Origin: Rhizophagus irregularis
Lineage: Eukaryota > Glomeromycota > Glomeromycetes > Glomerales > Glomeraceae
DNA: 64,000 nt
Assembly: GCF_026210795.1 (NCBI RefSeq)
Contig: NC_089456.1
Coordinates: forward strand, 498,501 to 562,500
Direction of reading: 5' to 3'
The notes beneath the pieces were generated by a model. The model saw only the letters and a program-made list of their open reading frames with translations. It was not told the origin of the DNA and did not search any database. A program made the position numbers and the translations under genes. Below are positions 58,701 to 64,000 of the stretch, piece by piece; positions within the stretch are counted from its first letter, which is position 1, and every line of letters starts with the position of its first letter.

Positions 58701-61700
58701 GAATATGCGATATTAAAAATTTAAGATATTTGGCGTTCTTCACTTGACGGTTATTTTGGTCGACAGAAGGCTCATTTGTATCGGTTGTTTCTTTATCATA
58801 ATCATCTAGTATTGCCGAAATAGCACTACTTGTTGAAATTTCGGGTAGATTAAAAGGTTTCTTTGGTTTTGTTTGAGAAGCATACCATGACTTTGGTACA
58901 GATGATTTTAAGATGACATTTTCCCAAACGCAAGTTCTATAACACAAAATTAATGTATTTAACATTTAACATCATACAAAATATTATACTTTAGTGAAGC
59001 AAATTAATACCTATGCAATTTTCCTAATGAGGGAATAACTTCGCTGTCAGGTCCAACAAAAGCTTCGATTACAGATGATACACTTTTTCCATGAGAGAAA
59101 ACTGGTGTACAATAGACATCGGAAAGTAATCCAACATAGCCGTGTAAAGTTATTAATGACCTGAAGGTTTTGTTGGCTTCTTCAACTTTTGCAGTATCTT
59201 TTGCTAAATATTTTTTTTTTTTTAAATTTTTAGTATATCAAAGTAATGTTTGAACTTTAAAAATAATTAAACATACCATCAAGATCAATATATTCAACGA
59301 GAAGACCGCCTTTTCCATCATAATTTAAAAAATTAGTTGCTCCTTGAAGTGCTTCATTAAGTGCGACAATAATTGCTGTAACGCTTTTCTTTGGATCAAC
59401 TTCGGCAATTGCTCTCATTAAGTGAGAAAGAGAATATGAGGCTGACGAACTTGCAAAATCGTACGGTACAGTTGGTAATGCATAGAATTTAAGAATTATA
59501 TTCAACCCATTTTCTTGTTTGAGGAATTCTCTACAATGGCTTTGAGTCTGAAAAAGACCTTCTAAAAACTATTAATAGTTACGAGAAAGCATTAGTTGTA
59601 TTCCGATATCGTTTATGTATTTAAAATGCGATAAGTACCTTTGCGGCAATCTCAATAAATGAAACAATAATATTCTCTTTTTTCTCTTCTGATTTAGCAG
59701 AGTCAGCATCGCTCATGGTAACATCAGTTGATACTGGTTCTTCTCGATTTTCTGGCTGAACATCACTTTGACCATCATTCGTTCCAGTATGTAATATATT
59801 AGTATCATCAACAACAATAGAATTGTCCTGTCCTAGTTCCAAGATACGCTGAAGCGTGACCATAATCGTATTCATGATATTCTGTTTCAAACTTGGATGA
59901 TGTCTCATTAATTCATCAATATTGTTACCTAACACCGAGGCGACTTCGTTATCTTGAAGAGCACGTAAATGTTCAATAGATGTAAAAATTGTAAAGAACT
60001 TGTCTATCGGATTCATCTGAGTAAAAATTTCCATTCCTTGTGGATTCAAGCATATAGCACCAAATGCGTTAGGAATAGATTGAATTACCTAAATAAACCA
60101 AAAATTAAAAATCAAATGTACTAAAATAAAATGTTTAAAAAAAATATATATTTCTGGTATCTCACATCCACTGAGGCAGGAATTTCTTTCATGACAGATT
60201 TTAAGAAAGTTTGTGGAAGCTTAGCCTCTTGCATAATCGGAAGTGAAGTCGGTTCATTATGAATGAATGTTGCAATTATATTAATTGCTGAAAAATAAAA
60301 TAAATAAGTAACTAATAAAAGAAAAAAACTATAAAAAAAAATATATTGATCATAAGATTTAACTAAATTTACCAAGGGCAAATATGCTACTTCCAAATAC
60401 TTTAGGTTGTTCAAAAACCTTTTTAATTGAGTCTGGAAGAGAAGTGTCAATAAGATTTCGCAATCCATCTGCAGTGCCAGCAGATTGCATCATATGTAAA
60501 ACAAATTTAAACATCGATTTCAATAACGATGATCTTTCGTAAGGAAGTGTAACATCAGATGTTTCAAGTGCAGTTACAGGTTCGGTGGCTATATAATTAA
60601 TTTATAAAACGATTAGTGAATGTATGTTATATAAATCAAAGGAAAGATGGCGAATATTACCTGGTAGATTCGCTGAAGTTGAAGATCCTGCGATCGTTAT
60701 ATCTTCCATGAAATCTCCTTGGTTGTCATCCACTAACTGAACACCATAATCAACTTCTTCCTATAAAGCAAAAGCAAAAAAGTTAGAGATTGTTCTGAAG
60801 TATAATTATAAATTTAATGTCAAACTAACCTTTATTCTTTGGACCAATATACGAACTCCGTTTGCATTACAAAATGAAGTAAATGAAGGAGTAAATCCAT
60901 AGACAAGACTGTCCAAGACACCAACAGCCTTTGTTATATTCTGAAATAAATGAATAAATTGATTAGAACAAATAGAGAGAAATTTTTAAATTTTTGAAAT
61001 GAGTAAAATTCACCTTTGACTGCTGCGGATTTTTATTGTGCAACAATTGTAAGAGAGTTGGAACTATCCCTGCTGAAATTACCATAGTTCCACCATTTTG
61101 TGTGGTGATAAAATAGGAAATTAAAGCAAACATCGCATCATAATATTCTTGGTTGAAAATAGCTAAAAAGTTAAATAATAACAAATCAATAAAAATTATA
61201 AAAAAAAAGTAATTAAACCTCTAATTCAATAATCACTTACGGTTATTATTATCCAGATCAGCAATCACTCTTCGTAACACGTAAAGCAAAATACCATGGT
61301 TGGCTGAAGCATTAACAGCAGATAATACTTCACCAAGTTTTGAACGATATCGACTGATTCCGTCCAGAGCATAAAATGCGACTGTTTGGATTTCCTAGTA
61401 ATGAATTTACATAAATAAATGAGATTTGTCAGAAAGAAAAAAAGATTAATTTTGAAATTTTCACTTATACTTACAATTGGTATATTTCTATCTGGATGAA
61501 CCAATTCAGCAATATTTGCAACAATATCGGGCTCATACAAAAATAGTTTAGATTGAGCAACATGTTCGGGTACAATATGAGCTAAAGATAAATATAAATT
61601 AATTCGTTATAACATAAAATCGTGTATAAAATAGTTTAAATTATTATCATACCCATAATAGCAATAGCAAGTATTCTTATTATCAAGAATTTTCGTCTCG

Positions 61701-62911
61701 ACTCTGTCGACTTAATACTATTAACAATCCGAATTCGATTTAAAAGAGCATAGTGAAACTCTTCAGGTATATCATATTCCTCGATAACATTGTTTAAAAT
61801 GTCCATATCCGTTTCTCCATATTGACGAATGTTATTAATAGAAATTAAAGTAACTCCTTCTCCAGTTTTAGTTCCACTAGTACTTGAAGCACTATCTTTC
61901 CTTTTTCCTTTTTGAGGTGTGGATGTAACGGACCCGGCAACATCACCTTTCTTATCGCCTGTTGTTTCTGCAGCTTCTGATGGTGTTAAATGACGATAAA
62001 ATTGATAATTTAAGGTTGCTAATTCTTCTGGGATTTTGACTTCATCAGACGCAAGCTGCGCCATTTCGAGATCATACTCCTTTGTAGCCCAATTGTGAGC
62101 CAAAGTTAAAATTCGATCCTGAGAAATGTTAAAATTGGTACGAAGAGCACGTTGATTACTGAGACGTTGTGCAGGTCGGAGTATCAAACGTAATAACACC
62201 TCTAAAACACCCAAGTCACTTGTATTTAACAAGTCATTAAGATGCTACAAGAAGATTAATTTAATTAATTCCACTTTTATTCTTTTGATACGAATGAAGA
62301 TGAATAAATAAGTTTAGATTATTAAATGACATACTTCGTATGAACTATATAAGTTTCTGTTTGTGCAGTTTTCCAGTAACATTCGCGAAAATTTTAGTAT
62401 AGAAAGTAAAGTACTGCGCGTTCCTTCGGTAAAGTTTACTGTCTGCAATTTTTTAAGTTTGTAAGTTTGACAAATATTCTCAAGAATGTTATCAAAGCGG
62501 TTTAGTACAGCAATCCAGTGAAAGAGATCTCCTCGTGGATAATTCCATTCTTTAATAGAATCCACCGTGGCTGTTATTTCCTCTTCGTGACATTCGGTGA
62601 GCTTTTGAATAAGACTTTTGATAGGCGGTATCTATGAAGAAAAAATACGTAGTTATAAAAAAAAAATTTTTTTTAAATATTATATTTTATTGCTAAAGCA
62701 AGAAGAAAACTTTGATCCGTCAATCCATTAATGCACAAGACTAGCTAAAAACTTTACTATTTTCACGCAGCTAGCTTAAAAATTTTTTTTTAAATGTGGA
62801 AACTAACACTAAAGAAAATTCTTTGAAGTATTACACTCATAAGCAAAGAAAAAAAAAAGAAGTACTCACTGGTGCCGCTAATTTCTTTGGTGGGGTTTTT
62901 TTGATTTTCAT
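49718..62911 (-). CDS. TOM1: Giant HECT E3 ubiquitin ligase, TOM1/HUWE1 type
   Basis: Eighteen exons give 3907 residues (yeast Tom1 3268, human HUWE1 4374). Seventeen span 58258-62911 and the penultimate large one (49909-58258, 8350 nt); the last is 49718-49820. Exon upper/lower pairs: 62870-62911, 62335-62631, 61653-62244, 61475-61581, 61241-61394, 61014-61162, 60830-60940, 60661-60760, 60373-60588, 60166-60287, 59639-60088, 59277-59547, 59011-59203, 58674-58936, 58491-58610, 58340-58423. The N-terminal armadillo-like part corresponds to DUF908/DUF913. A UBA domain follows ([20 protein letters not shown], about 1272-1306), then very acidic stretches with an Asp run (about 2280), LP-type ubiquitin-binding motifs [14 protein letters not shown] and [14 protein letters not shown] (about 2755-2800), an Asn-rich linker, and the HECT domain (about 3550 on) with catalytic Cys3874 in LPSAHTCFNQ. 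Nuclear quality control and mRNA export in yeast. Confidence 0.94.
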
Positions 62912-64000
62912 TATTATTGCTTGATCTAAACAAGCTATTTGTTAATAAAGAGTAGAAATTAAAAAACTTTTTAGAAATATCGTCAAAAACTGTTTTGCAC
63001 GCGTGTTTGTGTTAATCAAAATAACATAAAGGTAGAATCAAGTTTTCCAAGTTTCCCAACCCTTAGAAAGACACAAACGACTACGAGCTTGGTAAGATAA
63101 TAAACGAACCAGTGTTGTAGTCAGTTCATATATGGCAAGTGTGTAGGTGATGCTTGATTGAACGTAGTAACTTACGTAACCGTTTAATGATAACAATAGC
63201 AGATAGAAAAATATCTTGGTGTAATGATTATGTCGAATCAAATGATTTATAGTCCATTTTTCGGAACATTTGATGTTTTTTTAATCCGATAAATTTCTTT
63301 TGTTACTGAAAATGGCAAATTTCTTAAAGAATTACCTCATATATTTCCATATGATAATAAATTAATAATACTTTTCTACCATAATTTCATTTAGAAAAAA
63401 ATGTCAATTTAATAACAAGATTATTAAAATTTAGTTACCAAAGCCAATTTTTATTAAATTTTTGATAACAAAGTTATTATCATTTAATATTATGTTGTAT
63501 TTTACCTTTTTATAATTACTAAATGTTAAATAATTTAATAAAAACATATATATTAATATTTAAAATACTTATATATTTATCTGGAAGTTATAGTTGTAAG
63601 TTGTACTTAATTTTATGTAATTAAACACTAAAATACTTATATTATCAGTTATATACTGAAAATAAGTAATGCAATAATGGTATTAACTTAAGCAAATATT
63701 CAAATATTTTTGTATTATAATTATAACTTAAACTGAAATTCATATCTTGAGTATGATTCAGTTCAAAAGCTCGGTTCAGTAAACTGAACTGAATTGGTTT
63801 ATTTCAAAAGCTTAATTTGAAGTTTGAACCAAATTATAGAATATTTATATTATTAAATTATATAATATCTAATTAAAATTTTACAATTTAGATCTTTAAG
63901 AATCATAGTAAAAAATAAAATTAAATAATATCAATCATATAATTCTCATTAAATAAATATTAAGAATATATTAGTATATATATATTTAAATTAAAGAAAT
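62912..64000. other. HECT ligase upstream region and AT-rich edge
   Basis: The first 350 bp are GC-richer and should hold the TOM1-like promoter; a 67-codon minus-strand frame there (63038-63241) shows no domain. From about 63300 the DNA becomes AT-rich desert. Around 63760-63830 the motif GTTCAGTAAACTGAACTGAA forms a small imperfect palindrome with nearby TTCAAAAGCT repeats. No gene is seen. Confidence 0.45.

Noticed and set aside
63038-63241. 67-codon minus-strand frame upstream of the HECT ligase
   Set aside because: No homology-like features and it does not splice in phase to the ligase start [10 protein letters not shown]; probably promoter or leader sequence.

Overview
The window reads as nuclear DNA of an AT-rich, intron-rich early-diverging fungus. 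I infer an arbuscular mycorrhizal fungus of the Rhizophagus type. The reasons are the very high A+T content, many short GT-AG introns, an F-box/LRR gene and a decayed NYN-domain gene (both families are large in those genomes), gene-poor stretches packed with small inverted-repeat elements, and a stearoyl-CoA-type desaturase fused to cytochrome b5. No species-specific marker proves this. I worked from sequence alone, so product names rest on recognised motifs and exon boundaries rest on GT/AG sites plus reading phase.

Layout. Bases 1-560 hold the 5' part of a minus-strand F-box/LRR gene cut by the window edge. From about 0.6 to 17.4 kb there is no intact gene. This part is a repeat-rich desert with foldback elements, miniature inverted-repeat elements with recognisable target-site duplications, a 51-bp tandem array, a 545-bp near-perfect hairpin, and three direct repeats, one of which has been split by a small transposon. 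At its right edge lie decayed coding pieces: a NYN-domain pseudogene on the minus strand, an unidentified degraded frame on the plus strand, and an inverted partial copy of the TANGO2-like gene. From 19.6 kb to 63 kb the window is gene-dense, with one further AT-rich desert at 34.9-37.6 kb.

Genes in order: an unknown multi-pass membrane protein (+); an HSBP1-like heat-shock-factor-binding protein (+); a TANGO2-like NRDE protein (-); a delta-9-type acyl-CoA desaturase with cytochrome b5 (+); RBM48, a minor-spliceosome factor (+); a penta-EF-hand protein (-); a mitochondrial p32/MAM33 protein (-); AP-2 alpha-adaptin (+); SEC63 (-); glycogen synthase (-); a PDCD7/U11-59K-like minor-spliceosome protein (-); phosphoketolase (+); and the giant TOM1/HUWE1-type HECT ubiquitin ligase (-). 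I could rebuild every one of these from exon to exon with the reading phase closing. That gave 88 introns, all GT-AG.

Function. The gene-dense part is ordinary housekeeping: lipid desaturation, ER translocation, endocytosis, glycogen synthesis, central carbon flux, ubiquitin ligation and RNA splicing. It is not an operon or a cluster with one shared job. Two genes (RBM48 and PDCD7-like) belong to the U12-type spliceosome, yet no U12-type intron was seen here. Several gene pairs are divergent with short shared upstream regions (p32/AP-2 alpha about 350 bp, PDCD7-like/phosphoketolase 229 bp). I did not find a clear novel multi-gene system. The most unusual material is the mobile-element archaeology of the first 17 kb and the decayed genes at its edge.
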